A stretch of DNA of 64,000 nucleotides from Roseibium salinum (lineage in GTDB: Bacteria > Pseudomonadota > Alphaproteobacteria > Rhizobiales > Stappiaceae). Below the pieces are notes generated by a model. It searched no databases. It was not told where the DNA came from and worked only from the letters and a program-made list of their open reading frames with translations. Shown here piece after piece: positions 1 to 8,850 of the stretch (positions are counted from its first letter, which is position 1; every line of letters starts with the position of its first letter). The stretch lies in contig NZ_JAPEVI010000003.1 of NCBI RefSeq assembly GCF_026240905.1, forward strand, positions 4,218,501-4,282,500, in the 5' to 3' direction. The position numbers and the translations under genes are program-made.

Positions 1-437
1 CGCCCGTAGATCGAATTCACGGCGGGCAGGTTATAGATGAGCATCATTACCCTGGCACCATCGGCGCCAAAGTCCCAGCCGACCGACGGGCCCTGCCAGA
101 AGATCTTGTGGGTGCCGGCGTTGCGGGTGTAGAGGTGCCCTTCGCCGTAGCGCGCGCCGGCCACGAAGGCTCCGGAGCCTTCTTCGCCGAGAATGTAGCC
201 GTTGGGTTCGCCATATTGCGAAAAGACCCGCTCGACAACGGATGCCATTCCGCCGGACACGGACCCGAAGAACTGATGTCCGGCCTGCAGGATCTCATCC
301 TGGTCGTAGGTCTGCTCGGAAGGGATCGGTTGCCCGCCGGATGTCTGCGCAAGGGAGGGCGTGGAGACGGCAAGCAAACACAAGCACGCGAACGCAGCAT
401 GAATGAGGGACGCAATACGCAGGGATCTTTGTGCCAT
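1..437 (-). CDS. eipA: EipA-like envelope integrity protein (DUF1134), truncated by window edge
   Basis: Only the first 145 codons lie in the window. Reading the minus strand from ATG at 435-437, the product has a signal peptide (about residues 1-31, ending TPSLAQ). It continues with YDQDEILQAG, GGMASVVERVFSQYGEPNGY, GEEGSGAFVAGARYGEG and a WQGPSVGWDFGADGAR stretch, the conserved core of DUF1134. EipA of Brucella, in this family, is a periplasmic protein needed for envelope integrity. An AGGAG ribosome site lies about 8 bases upstream of the ATG, which decides the start. The C-terminus is outside the window. Family assignment is by recognition of the motif string, and the envelope role is inferred from the family. 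Confidence 0.85.
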   Translation of the reverse strand, partial: MAQRSLRIASLIHAAFACLCLLAVSTPSLAQTSGGQPIPSEQTYDQDEILQAGHQFFGSVSGGMASVVERVFSQYGEPNGYILGEEGSGAFVAGARYGEGHLYTRNAGTHKIFWQGPSVGWDFGADGARVMMLIYNLPAVNSIYG

Positions 438-641
438 TCAATAAACTCCTCGTAATGAACCCGGAACGCACGCGGTTTTGCGGTTCAGCCGGGCCGGACA
501 GGAAACGTGCTCTTCCCGCTGTCCCATGCCGCCTCTCGCGGATTGCTGCGCCATTTCATTCATATTAACGGGTCCTGGCCCTAAACTAAGGTTACATCAT
601 GCTGATTCGCATGGGGTCTTCTATCTAAATAAGCCGAATCG

Positions 642-1127
642 ATGAAAAGCTGGTCTCAAAAAAAGACATGGATGTGTCCTTCTCTAGTATTGGCCGTGCT
701 TCTGTGTGTTTTTGCAGGAAACAGCCTTGCCCGTCCCCAGGTTTTCGTTCCCGACCCCATCACCGGATACGCCATCGGCGGGCATGATCCGGTCAGTTTC
801 TTCGTGGACGGACATCCGCGCAAGGGCAGCCGCGAGCACCAGTTTGAGTGGGGCGGCGCGGAATGGATCTTCGTCAACAAGGGCAACCTGGCCGCCTTCA
901 AACGCGATCCGGAGATATATGCGCCGCTGTTTGCCGGTTGCGGCGGTTATGCGCTGTCCGAAGGCTTCGCAACCACAGGAAATCCGTTCATCTATGCGGT
1001 GGTCGACGGCCGACTGGTCTTCTTTCACTCGGTCGTCAACCGGTTCCTGTTCCTCGTCAACGGGACGCAGTTGATGAAGACGGCGCAGGAAAACGCGGCA
1101 AAGGTCGGATGCGCACCCGAGCAGTAG
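642..1127 (+). CDS. secreted YHS domain protein
   Basis: A 161-residue protein with an N-terminal signal sequence (hydrophobic stretch about residues 13-26, ending NSLA). One YHS domain follows: GYAIGGHDPVSFFVDG, a charged strand, an EWGGAEWIFVNKGNLAAFKRDPEIYAPLF helix region and a GCGGYALSEG end. YHS domains are small folds seen in secreted and metal-associated proteins. The molecular function of stand-alone periplasmic members is not established. It stands alone between eipA (divergent) and chpT. No strong ribosome site precedes the ATG. The domain call is firm, the role unknown. Confidence 0.8.
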   Translation: MKSWSQKKTWMCPSLVLAVLLCVFAGNSLARPQVFVPDPITGYAIGGHDPVSFFVDGHPRKGSREHQFEWGGAEWIFVNKGNLAAFKRDPEIYAPLFAGCGGYALSEGFATTGNPFIYAVVDGRLVFFHSVVNRFLFLVNGTQLMKTAQENAAKVGCAPEQ

Positions 1128-1315
1128 GACCGTGCTTTGAGCGCCCGCAGATGCCGGCATGTCGTGCCGGAGATTTCCGGTTTCCGTGATTTTCGTCTGG
1201 ATGACGTAAAATGCAGTCCGGCCGTGCCTTGGCAGCGGCTTTGCGGATGTGTAACCCTTGCCGAATGTCACGAATCAGTCTCTTGCCGAGACCATCAACA
1301 AGAGCATCAACCGCC

Positions 1316-1960
1316 ATGTCCGCACTTAAAGAGCTCACCTCTCTGGACCTTGCCGCTCTGGTGGCCAGCCGCGTTTGCCACGACATCATCAGTCCCGTGG
1401 GCGCAATCACGAACGGCCTGGAGGTGCTTGACGAGGAAGGCTCCGAGGACATGCGCGAATTCGCCATGGATCTCATCCGCAAGAGCGCACGGCAGGCGTC
1501 GGCGAAACTGCAGTTCGCGCGCCTCGCATTCGGTGCCGCCGGCTCGGCCGGCGCGGAAATCGACCTTGGCGATGCCCAGGTCGTTGCAACCGGGTTCATG
1601 GAGAACGAGAAGTCGGATCTGAACTGGCAGGTCACCCGGCATCTCATGCCCAAGAACTACGTCAAGCTTCTTCTCAACCTGATCCTGATCGCCAATCAGT
1701 GCGTCCCGCGCGGCGGCGAAATCAGGGTGGAAATGTCCGGCGACCCCAAGGCTCCGTCCTTCACGCTGCACGCCAGCGGCCTCAATCCGCGCATTCCGCT
1801 GGGGATGAAGGAAACCCTGAGCGGAGAAGAGCCGGAAAGAGTAGATGCGCATTCGGTTCAGCCGATCTACACACTGCTACTTGCACGCGAAACCGGAATG
1901 GTATTAACCATAGATAAACAAGAAGAATTGGTAAAAATTACGGCCTTCCCGACAGAATAA
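1316..1960 (+). CDS. chpT: histidine phosphotransferase ChpT
   Basis: A 214-residue protein starting MSALKELTSLDLAALVASRVCHDIISPVGAI. The phospho-accepting His sits in the VCHDIISPVGAITNGLE motif, matching the dimerisation/HPt helix of ChpT; a degenerate ATPase-like domain follows (about residues 90-214). In Caulobacter and Brucella, ChpT moves phosphate from the hybrid kinase CckA to CtrA and CpdR. An in-frame start at 1211 would add 35 residues unlike the family, so the ATG at 1316 is preferred. It lies 132 bases upstream of cheA on the same strand and about 6 kb from its partner ctrA. Confidence 0.9.
   Translation: MSALKELTSLDLAALVASRVCHDIISPVGAITNGLEVLDEEGSEDMREFAMDLIRKSARQASAKLQFARLAFGAAGSAGAEIDLGDAQVVATGFMENEKSDLNWQVTRHLMPKNYVKLLLNLILIANQCVPRGGEIRVEMSGDPKAPSFTLHASGLNPRIPLGMKETLSGEEPERVDAHSVQPIYTLLLARETGMVLTIDKQEELVKITAFPTE
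1904..1911 (+). promoter_or_regulatory. CtrA-type half-site TTAACCAT upstream of cheA
   Basis: TTAACCAT lies inside the 3' end of chpT, about 180 bases before the cheA start. The motif matches the alphaproteobacterial CtrA half-site. Several TTAA tetramers follow before cheA (for example near 1998). It could belong to a che operon promoter, but single 8-mers inside coding sequence are weak evidence. Confidence 0.25.
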
Positions 1961-2092
1961 ACTGCCGGCCCAAAAGTCTCCGCCTGTTTCAGCGTATCTT
2001 AACTGTTTGCCGTCAACCTGCTCTCATGGACTTCCCGGTCCAGACATCCTTGCGGATGCGGAACCAAGTAACAAGTCGGGTGAGAGCAGGCA

Positions 2093-4873
2093 ATGGACGA
2101 CCTCCTCAGGGAATTTATTACCGAGACCAATGAAAGTCTCGACGTTGTTGACGTTGAACTCGTGAAATTCGAGCGGGAACCCAACAACGCAAAGATCCTC
2201 GATAACATCTTTCGCCTGGTGCACACGATCAAGGGCACCTGCGGGTTCTTGGGTCTTCCCCGGCTTGAAGGAATTGCGCACGCGGCTGAAACCCTCATGG
2301 GCAAGTTCCGTGACGGGGCGCCCGTCACGCAGGAGGCCGTCTCTCTCATCCTGACGAGCATCGACCAGATCAAGGAAATCATCAGTGAGCTTGAGGCCGC
2401 CGAGGGTGAAGAGCCGGAAGGCGACGATGCCGACCTGATCGCTCAGCTGGAAGTGATGTCGGCCAAAGCCGATGCCGCCATGAAGGGCGCCGCCGCCGAG
2501 CCCGAGCCGATTGCCCCCGAAGCCGAACCCGAGATCGAAGCGTCGGAGCCGGAGGTAGTCGGCGGTGGCGACCAGACGCTCGAGCGTCCCTTGCGTCCGG
2601 GCGAAGTTTCCCTCGACGAACTGGAGCGCGCGTTCCGCGAGACGGAAGTCGAGGTCGAGATAGCCGCCGAGGAGCCGGAGGAGATCTTCGACGAAACCGA
2701 CGAGCCGGAGCCCGCCCCGCTGGCTGTAAAGGCCGAGGCCAAGAGCAATGCCAAGGCGCCCGCGGACAAGAAGTCCGGCGAGAAGAAATCCGGCGGCAGC
2801 GTTTCCAATCAGAGCATCCGCGTTGCGGTCGACACGCTCGAACACCTGATGACCATGGTGTCCGAGCTGGTGCTGACCCGCAATCAGTTGCTGGAAATCG
2901 TTCGCCGTCACGAGGACAGTGAATTCAAGGTGCCGTTGCAGCGCCTGTCCAACGTAACCGCGGAGCTGCAGGAAGGGGTCATGGCGACCCGCATGCAGCC
3001 GATCGGCCATGCGTGGCAGAAGCTGCCGCGCATCGTCCGTGACCTCAGCCAGGAACTCGAGAAACCGATCGAACTGGAAATGATCGGCGCGGATACCGAA
3101 CTGGACCGCCAGGTTCTCGAGATGATCAAGGATCCGCTGACCCACATGGTCCGCAACTCCGCCGATCATGGTCTTGAGCTGCCTGAAGAGCGCCGTGCCT
3201 CCGGCAAGCCGGAAAAGGGCACGATCACGCTGGCTGCGTATCATGAAGGCGGCCATATCATCATCGAAGTGCGCGACGACGGTAAGGGCATCGATGTCGA
3301 GCGGGTGAAGGCGAAAGTCGTCGAACGCGGCCTGGCAAGCGAAGCCGAAGTCGACAAGATGACGGACGCCCAGATCCACAAGTTCATCTTTGCCGCCGGC
3401 TTCTCCACCGCTGCGAAAGTGACCAGCGTTTCCGGCCGCGGCGTCGGCATGGATGTGGTGCGCAACAATATCGAACTGATCGGCGGCACGGTCGACCTGC
3501 GCTCGACGGTGGGCAAGGGTTCCAGCTTCATCATCAAGATCCCGCTGACCCTGGCCATCGTTTCGACGCTGATCGTGGAAGCGGGCGGCGACCGCTTTGC
3601 AATCCCGCAATTGTCGGTGGTCGAACTCGTCCGCGTGCAGACCAATTCCGAACATCGCATCGAGCGCATCAAGGACACACCGGTTCTGCGCCTGCGCAAC
3701 AAGTTGCTGCCGTTGGTGCATCTGTCCCAGCTGCTCGGCATCTATGAAGGTGAAGAGGGCGAGGAGGCGATCGACGCCGATAACGGCTTTATCGTCGTCA
3801 TGCAGGTCGGCAGCCAGACGTTCGGCGTCGTTGTCGACGGGGTCTTCCACACGGAAGAAATCGTGGTCAAGCCGATGTCGACCATGCTGCGCCATCTCGA
3901 CATGTTCTCGGGCAACACGATCCTGGGCGACGGGTCCGTGATCATGATCATCGACCCCAACGGCATCGCCGGCGCCATGGCAAGCCATGCCACCAGCGCG
4001 GTGGCCGAACACCAGGAAGAGGAGCAGGAGGAGTTGCAGCGCAAGGGCGTTTCCAGCCAGAGCTCCATCTCGCTGCTGTTGTTCCGCGCCGGTGCGCCGG
4101 AGCCGAAGGCGGTGCCGCTGTCGCTGGTCACCCGCCTGGAGGAATTCGAGGTTTCGAAGATCGAGCGCTCCAACGGCCGCGACCTGGTGCAGTATCGCGG
4201 GGCGCTCATGCCGCTGGTCTATGTCAACGAAGGCGACCGCCACAAGACGGAAGGCACCCAGCCGATGCTGGTCTTCTCCGACGCCGGCCGTTCCATGGGC
4301 CTCGTGGTCGACGAAATCGTCGACATTGTCGAGGACCGCATGAATATCGAGGTCGGTTCGGACCGTCCGGGCGTTCTCGGCTCGGCTGTGGTCAAGGACC
4401 GCGCGACGGAAATCATCGACCTCGGCTTCTATCTGCCGCAGGCCTTTGAAGACTGGTTCATGCGCAAGGAAATGGACATCGAGGCCCTGACCAGGAAGGT
4501 TCTTTTCGTCGACGACTCGGCCTTCTTCCGGAACATGCTGACGCCGGTTCTCAAGGCGGCCGGTTACGACGTGACCAGCTGCACCGGCCCGAACCAGGCT
4601 TTCGAGCTTCTGGAAAACGGCGACAAGTTCCACGCGATCGTCAGCGATATCGAGATGCCGGAGATCAATGGCTTCGAGTTCTGCGAATCGCTGCGCCGCG
4701 ATCCGCGCTTCCGCAACATTCCGATCCTGGCCCTGTCGTCCATGGTGACGCCCGCCTCGATCGAACGCGGCCGCCAGGCAGGATTCGACGACTATGTCGC
4801 GAAGTTCGACCGCCCGGGCCTGATCGCCGCCCTGAAAGACGTCTTCTCCGGTGAATTGGGAGCTGCAGCATGA
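2093..4873 (+). CDS. cheA: chemotaxis hybrid kinase CheA with C-terminal receiver domain
   Basis: A 926-residue kinase. P1/HPt is at about residues 1-105 with phosphosite His44 (VHTIKGTCGF). A long Glu/Pro/Ala-rich linker (about 110-235) takes the place where a P2 domain is expected. P3 dimerisation starts near 236 (SIRVAVDTLEHLM). The P4 ATPase is at about 300-485 (DPLTHMVRNSADHG N-box, DDGKGID, GRGVGMDVV). A CheW-like P5 is at about 488-625, a second CheW-like segment at about 650-795, and a receiver at about 802-926 with VDDS, Asp852 (VSDIEMP) and Lys904. It autophosphorylates in response to receptors and feeds CheY, CheB and its own receiver. It overlaps cheW by 4 bases (ATGA). The fused receiver is probably a phosphate sink or second output (inference). 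Confidence 0.95.
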   Translation: MDDLLREFITETNESLDVVDVELVKFEREPNNAKILDNIFRLVHTIKGTCGFLGLPRLEGIAHAAETLMGKFRDGAPVTQEAVSLILTSIDQIKEIISELEAAEGEEPEGDDADLIAQLEVMSAKADAAMKGAAAEPEPIAPEAEPEIEASEPEVVGGGDQTLERPLRPGEVSLDELERAFRETEVEVEIAAEEPEEIFDETDEPEPAPLAVKAEAKSNAKAPADKKSGEKKSGGSVSNQSIRVAVDTLEHLMTMVSELVLTRNQLLEIVRRHEDSEFKVPLQRLSNVTAELQEGVMATRMQPIGHAWQKLPRIVRDLSQELEKPIELEMIGADTELDRQVLEMIKDPLTHMVRNSADHGLELPEERRASGKPEKGTITLAAYHEGGHIIIEVRDDGKGIDVERVKAKVVERGLASEAEVDKMTDAQIHKFIFAAGFSTAAKVTSVSGRGVGMDVVRNNIELIGGTVDLRSTVGKGSSFIIKIPLTLAIVSTLIVEAGGDRFAIPQLSVVELVRVQTNSEHRIERIKDTPVLRLRNKLLPLVHLSQLLGIYEGEEGEEAIDADNGFIVVMQVGSQTFGVVVDGVFHTEEIVVKPMSTMLRHLDMFSGNTILGDGSVIMIIDPNGIAGAMASHATSAVAEHQEEEQEELQRKGVSSQSSISLLLFRAGAPEPKAVPLSLVTRLEEFEVSKIERSNGRDLVQYRGALMPLVYVNEGDRHKTEGTQPMLVFSDAGRSMGLVVDEIVDIVEDRMNIEVGSDRPGVLGSAVVKDRATEIIDLGFYLPQAFEDWFMRKEMDIEALTRKVLFVDDSAFFRNMLTPVLKAAGYDVTSCTGPNQAFELLENGDKFHAIVSDIEMPEINGFEFCESLRRDPRFRNIPILALSSMVTPASIERGRQAGFDDYVAKFDRPGLIAALKDVFSGELGAAA

Positions 4874-5361
4874 GTGTGCTGGAACACAAACTTAACGCGG
4901 AGCAAAAAGCCGCCAGTGACATGATCCAGTATGTGACGGTGGTGATCGGCGGCCAGTTGTTCGGCCTTCCGATCTCGCAGGTCCATGACGTGTTCGTGCC
5001 CGAGAGCGTGACGCGCGTGCCGATGTCGGCACCGGAAGTGGCCGGCGTTCTCAATCTGCGCGGACGTATCGTCACTGCGATCAACATGCGCCGGCGCCTG
5101 CACCTGCCCCCGCTGAAGGACGGGCAGATGATGGCCGTCGGCATCGAATACAAGCAGGAAAGCTACGGCCTGGTCATCGACACCGTCGGCGAGGTCCTGA
5201 CGCTGCCGGCTGCTTCGGCAGAACCCAATCCGTCGAACCTGGATCGCCGCTGGTCGGAGATTTCAGGAGGCGTTCATCGCCTGGACGGCAAGCTGATGGT
5301 CATACTGGATGTAGACCGCCTGCTTGGCGCGATGTTCACAGAACCCATGGCTGCAGCGTAA
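4870..5361 (+). CDS. cheW: chemotaxis coupling protein CheW
   Basis: A 163-residue single CheW domain (about residues 18-158). Family signatures are YVTVVIGGQLFGLPISQVHDVF, the GVLNLRGRIVTAINMRRRL loop and LVIDTVGEVL. CheW links chemoreceptors to CheA at the membrane array. Its ATG overlaps the cheA stop codon (ATGA), so the two are translationally coupled. There is no receptor gene in the operon, so the receptors it serves are elsewhere. Confidence 0.95.
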   Translation: MSVLEHKLNAEQKAASDMIQYVTVVIGGQLFGLPISQVHDVFVPESVTRVPMSAPEVAGVLNLRGRIVTAINMRRRLHLPPLKDGQMMAVGIEYKQESYGLVIDTVGEVLTLPAASAEPNPSNLDRRWSEISGGVHRLDGKLMVILDVDRLLGAMFTEPMAAA

Positions 5362-5397
5362 GGCCGAAGGTCGGCCGATGAGTGGAGTTTTACGCCA

Positions 5398-5763
5398 ATG
5401 AAACAGTGCCTCGTAGTTGATGACTCAAGTGTCATCCGTAAGGTGGCCCGCCGGATTCTCGAAGACATGAACTTCGAGATCACCGAAGCGGAAGATGGAC
5501 AGCAGGCGCTCGACGAGTGCCGGAAGACCATGCCGGATGCGATCCTTCTGGACTGGAACATGCCGGTCATGGATGGACTGGAATTTCTCACCAGCCTCCG
5601 GGCGGAAGAGGGCGGGGAAAACCCGATCGTCGTATTCTGCACGACCGAAAACGACGTCGCGCATATTGCAAGAGCCATTCGAGCAGGTGCCAACGAATAC
5701 ATCATGAAGCCGTTCGACCGTGAAATCGTCGAAGCCAAGTTTCAGGAAGTTGGTCTCATCTAG
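5398..5763 (+). CDS. cheY: chemotaxis response regulator CheY
   Basis: A 121-residue stand-alone receiver: acidic pocket VVDDSS, phospho-acceptor Asp52 (LLDWNMPVMDG), the Thr switch (FCTTEND) and Lys in YIMKPFDREI. It has no output domain, as expected for the protein that binds the flagellar switch. It lies 36 bases after cheW and 20 bases before cheB in one operon. It may compete with the receiver fused to CheA for phosphate. Confidence 0.94.
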   Translation: MKQCLVVDDSSVIRKVARRILEDMNFEITEAEDGQQALDECRKTMPDAILLDWNMPVMDGLEFLTSLRAEEGGENPIVVFCTTENDVAHIARAIRAGANEYIMKPFDREIVEAKFQEVGLI

Positions 5764-5783
5764 TTTCGATTTGGACAGTCTCA

Positions 5784-6995
5784 ATGGCATTTGCGCAAAG
5801 AAGTATTTCTGCGGGTGCGACGCCGGGCAGCGATCCGATCAAGGTTATGGTCGTCGATGATGCGGTGGTTATCCGCGGATTGCTCACCCGGTGGCTCGGA
5901 GAAGATAAGAGCCTGAAAGTCGTCAGCTCACACCGGAACGGTAAACTGGCCGTTGAAGACATAGAACGCAGCAATCCCGACGTCGTCGTGCTCGATATTG
6001 AGATGCCGGAAATGGACGGCATGACCGCCTTGCCGCTGATGCTGGCAAAAAAGCGCGATCTTGTCGTCATCATGGCGTCCACGCTGACGCGTCGCAACGC
6101 GGAAATCAGCCTGAAGGCACTTTCGCTCGGCGCAGCCGATTATGTGCCCAAGCCGGAGTCCACATCCGAAGTCACCACGTCGATCGATTTTCGCCGGGAA
6201 CTCGTCGAGAAGGTCAAGGCGCTGGGTGCGCGTGCACAACGTGTCCGCCCCGCGCGGACGATGCGCGCCGAAACCAACGCGGGACGAACCGTACAGCCGG
6301 TACGCCCGGTCTCGCTTCGCACCTCGACGGATACGCGCACGAGTTTCCGCAGTGCTGCGCAGCCTGCGGCGCCGGTCCGCGCGTTCCAGACCCGGCCATA
6401 TTCTTCCGTCCGACCGCGTATCCTCGCCATCGGCTCCTCCACGGGCGGCCCTCAGGCCCTGCAGGAGGTAATGCGGGAAGTGGGCACGGCAGTGAACGAA
6501 GTGCCGGTGGTCATCACGCAGCACATGCCGCCGACCTTCACCGCAATCCTCGCCGAGCACATGGGCAAGGCGGCCCTGCGTCCGGCCAAGGAGGGTGAAG
6601 ACGGCGAAATCCTGAAGCCGGGCAACATTTACGTGGCTCCGGGCGGCAAGCACATGATCGTCGAGAAGGATGCCGGCGTGGTGAAGATCCGTCTGACGGA
6701 TGAACCGCCTGTCAATTTCTGCAAGCCTGCCGTGGATCCGCTTTTCGAAAGCATTGCCAAGGCCTACGGCTCCGCAGCCCTGGCCGTCATCCTGACCGGG
6801 ATGGGGCATGATGGGGCGGAAGGGGTCAAGACAATTGCTGCCGGAGGCGGCAGCGTGATTACCCAGGACGAGGCGACAAGCGTTGTCTGGGGCATGCCGG
6901 GCGCGGCCGCACACACCGGCATGTGCAGTGACATTCTACCCTTGAAGGAGATCGGGCCGAAGATCTCTCGCGTGTTGAAGGGGAACACGAGATGA
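5784..6995 (+). CDS. cheB: protein-glutamate methylesterase CheB
   Basis: A 403-residue protein with an N-terminal receiver (VMVVDDAVVIR; phospho-Asp71 in VVLDIEMPEMDG), an unusually long basic and Ser/Thr/Arg-rich linker (about residues 145-208) and a C-terminal methylesterase. The catalytic residues are visible as Ser219 in GSSTGGPQ, His in TQHMPPTFT and Asp in LTGMGHDGAEG. It removes methyl groups from receptors to reset sensitivity and opposes CheR. Its last codons overlap the cheR start (ATGA). Confidence 0.94.
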   Translation: MAFAQRSISAGATPGSDPIKVMVVDDAVVIRGLLTRWLGEDKSLKVVSSHRNGKLAVEDIERSNPDVVVLDIEMPEMDGMTALPLMLAKKRDLVVIMASTLTRRNAEISLKALSLGAADYVPKPESTSEVTTSIDFRRELVEKVKALGARAQRVRPARTMRAETNAGRTVQPVRPVSLRTSTDTRTSFRSAAQPAAPVRAFQTRPYSSVRPRILAIGSSTGGPQALQEVMREVGTAVNEVPVVITQHMPPTFTAILAEHMGKAALRPAKEGEDGEILKPGNIYVAPGGKHMIVEKDAGVVKIRLTDEPPVNFCKPAVDPLFESIAKAYGSAALAVILTGMGHDGAEGVKTIAAGGGSVITQDEATSVVWGMPGAAAHTGMCSDILPLKEIGPKISRVLKGNTR

Positions 6996-7867
6996 CCCCC
7001 AGCGAGTTCGAATTCCTGAAAACCTTCCTGAAAACCCGTTCCGGCCTGGTTTTGTCCAACGACAAGCAGTACCTGGTTGAAAGCCGTCTGCTGCCCGTTG
7101 CGCGCAGTTCCAAGCTGGAAACCTTGAGCGCGGTCATCCAGACGCTCAAGCGAGGCACCAACCGCGTCCTGGAGACGGAGGTCATCGAGGCGATGACAAC
7201 CAACGAATCGTTCTTCTTTCGCGACAAGACGCCGTTCGATCACTTCAAGGACACCATGCTGCCGTCGCTGCTGGAAAGCCGCGCGAATCGCAAGCAGCTC
7301 AAGATCTGGTGCGCTGCCGCCTCCACGGGGCAGGAACCCTATTCACTTGGGATCTGCCTGCAGGAAATGGCGGCGAAGATGCCCGGATGGCGGACCCGGA
7401 TCCTGGGAACGGACCTTTCCCAGGAAGTGCTGGAAAAAGCCAAGGCCGGCCTCTACAGCCAGTTTGAGGTGCAGCGCGGCCTGCCCATCCAGATGCTGCT
7501 GAAATATTTCGAGCAGAAGGGTGACATGTGGCAGATCAGCGCCGGTCTGCGCGCGATGGTCGAGTGGAAGAAACTCAACCTCCTTGAGAGCTTCTCGCAT
7601 CTGGGAGAATTCGACATCATCTTCTGCCGCAACGTGCTGATCTATTTCGACCAGCAGACCAAGACCGAAATCCTCGGCCGTCTGGCAAAAAGTGTTCCGG
7701 ACGACGGGTATCTGGTTCTGGGGGCGGCCGAGACAGTGGTCGGATTGACGGACGCATTCAAACCGATGCCCGGTAAACGCGGGCTGTTTCAGAAAAAACA
7801 GACGGCCAGCAGCACCGGCCTTGGCCCAAGGCTTGCCGTTGGTGGTGGCATGGGGCTGCAAAGGTAA
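6992..7867 (+). CDS. cheR: chemotaxis receptor methyltransferase CheR
   Basis: A 291-residue protein with an N-terminal helical CheR domain (about 1-75) and a SAM-dependent methyltransferase domain. Visible motifs are ETEVIEAMTTNESFFFRD, KIWCAAASTGQEPYSLG (SAM loop), RILGTDLSQEVLEKAK, FDIIFCRNVLIYFD and GYLVLGAAETV. It methylates receptor glutamates using SAM. It is the last gene of the che operon, overlapping cheB by 4 bases, and is followed by a terminator hairpin. Confidence 0.94.
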   Translation: MTPSEFEFLKTFLKTRSGLVLSNDKQYLVESRLLPVARSSKLETLSAVIQTLKRGTNRVLETEVIEAMTTNESFFFRDKTPFDHFKDTMLPSLLESRANRKQLKIWCAAASTGQEPYSLGICLQEMAAKMPGWRTRILGTDLSQEVLEKAKAGLYSQFEVQRGLPIQMLLKYFEQKGDMWQISAGLRAMVEWKKLNLLESFSHLGEFDIIFCRNVLIYFDQQTKTEILGRLAKSVPDDGYLVLGAAETVVGLTDAFKPMPGKRGLFQKKQTASSTGLGPRLAVGGGMGLQR

Positions 7868-7898
7868 GCCCGTCGGACACCATCATGGACGACGCCAA

Positions 7899-7925
7899 GG
7901 CGGCCTGCGGGCCGCCTTTTTCGTT
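7899..7925 (+). terminator. rho-independent terminator of che operon
   Basis: GGCGGCC (7899-7905), loop TGCG and GGCCGCC (7910-7916) form a perfect 7-bp GC stem, followed by TTTTT and a further T-rich run. It lies 31 bases after the cheR stop on the same strand. Confidence 0.85.
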
Positions 7926-8103
7926 GTTTTCACGGCATCGCGATAGCCCATTGCAGCGACGCGGGGCCGGTCCGGACCGCGGTCACGCCACGCGACTCGG
8001 CGCATCCGGCGCTCGCCTGGCTGGCAAGCGACGGCAATGCGGTGCAGCTTGTGCGAATGCAATCGGGCGGTTCGTGAGGTGAGGCCGGATCAGCGCTGAC
8101 AAT

Positions 8104-8126
8104 AAAAAACCCCGGCACAGCCGGGG
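8104..8126 (-). terminator. rho-independent terminator of ctrA
   Basis: On the minus strand CCCCGGC (8126-8120), a 3-base loop and GCCGGGG (8116-8110) are followed by six T (8109-8104). The hairpin lies 31 bases downstream of the ctrA stop codon. Confidence 0.88.
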
Positions 8127-8157
8127 TCCTTCAATGTCATTTGCCGTCCGGAACTGT

Positions 8158-8850
8158 TCAGGCGGCGGCTTCGACTTCTGGTTCGCGCAGCACGTAGCCG
8201 CGGCCCCACACGGTTTCGATGTAGTTCTTGCCGGACGTGGCTGCTGCCAGTTTCTTGCGCAGCTTGCAGATGAAGACGTCGATGATCTTCAGCTCAGGCT
8301 CGTCCATGCCGCCATAGAGATGGTTGAGGAACATTTCCTTGGTCAGCGTGGTGCCCTTGCGCAGCGAGAGCAGCTCCAGCATCTGGTATTCCTTGCCGGT
8401 CAGGTGAACGCGCTGGCCGCTGACTTCGACGGTTTTCGTGTCCAGGTTGACCTTGAGGTCGCCGGTAACGATGACCGACTGGGCGTGGCCCTTGGAGCGG
8501 CGGACGATTGCGTGAATACGCGCAACCAGTTCGTCCTTGTGGAACGGCTTGGTCATGTAATCGTCGGCGCCGAAGCCGAGGCCGCGGACCTTGTCTTCGA
8601 TTCCTGCGTTCCCGGACAGGATCAGGATCGGTGTCTTGACCTTGGAAACGCGAAGTGTTCGCAGAACCTCATATCCGGACATGTCCGGCAGGTTCAAATC
8701 CAGCATGATGATGTCATAATCGTACAGCTTGCCGAGGTCGATACCTTCCTCGCCAAGATCTGTCGTGTAGACGTTGAAGTTCTCGGACTTCAGCATCAGC
8801 TCGATGCTCTGCGCCGTGGCGCTATCATCCTCAATCAACAGTACACGCAT
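8158..8850 (-). CDS. ctrA: cell cycle response regulator CtrA
   Basis: A 230-residue OmpR/PhoB-type regulator starting [20 protein letters not shown]. The receiver (1-120) carries Asp51 ([13 protein letters not shown]) and Lys in [10 protein letters not shown]. The winged-helix DNA-binding domain (about 125-222) contains [17 protein letters not shown] and [18 protein letters not shown], the near-invariant CtrA recognition region. CtrA-P controls cell-cycle, motility and envelope genes in alphaproteobacteria. The ATG at 8848-8850 has an AAGGGG ribosome site; an upstream in-frame start would add 11 residues foreign to the family. It is divergent from fliI, with a regulatory region between them, and its phosphodonor ChpT is encoded about 6 kb away. 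Confidence 0.97.
   Translation of the reverse strand: MRVLLIEDDSATAQSIELMLKSENFNVYTTDLGEEGIDLGKLYDYDIIMLDLNLPDMSGYEVLRTLRVSKVKTPILILSGNAGIEDKVRGLGFGADDYMTKPFHKDELVARIHAIVRRSKGHAQSVIVTGDLKVNLDTKTVEVSGQRVHLTGKEYQMLELLSLRKGTTLTKEMFLNHLYGGMDEPELKIIDVFICKLRKKLAAATSGKNYIETVWGRGYVLREPEVEAAA

Noticed and set aside
108..455. Plus-strand frame at the left edge
   Set aside because: The minus strand here encodes the signal peptide and conserved core of DUF1134 with a good ribosome site, so the plus frame is a shadow.
2024..4633. 869-codon open frame antisense to cheA
   Set aside because: It mirrors a fully conserved CheA on the opposite strand, has His/Arg/Asp-rich composition typical of shadow frames in GC-rich DNA, and shows no domain.
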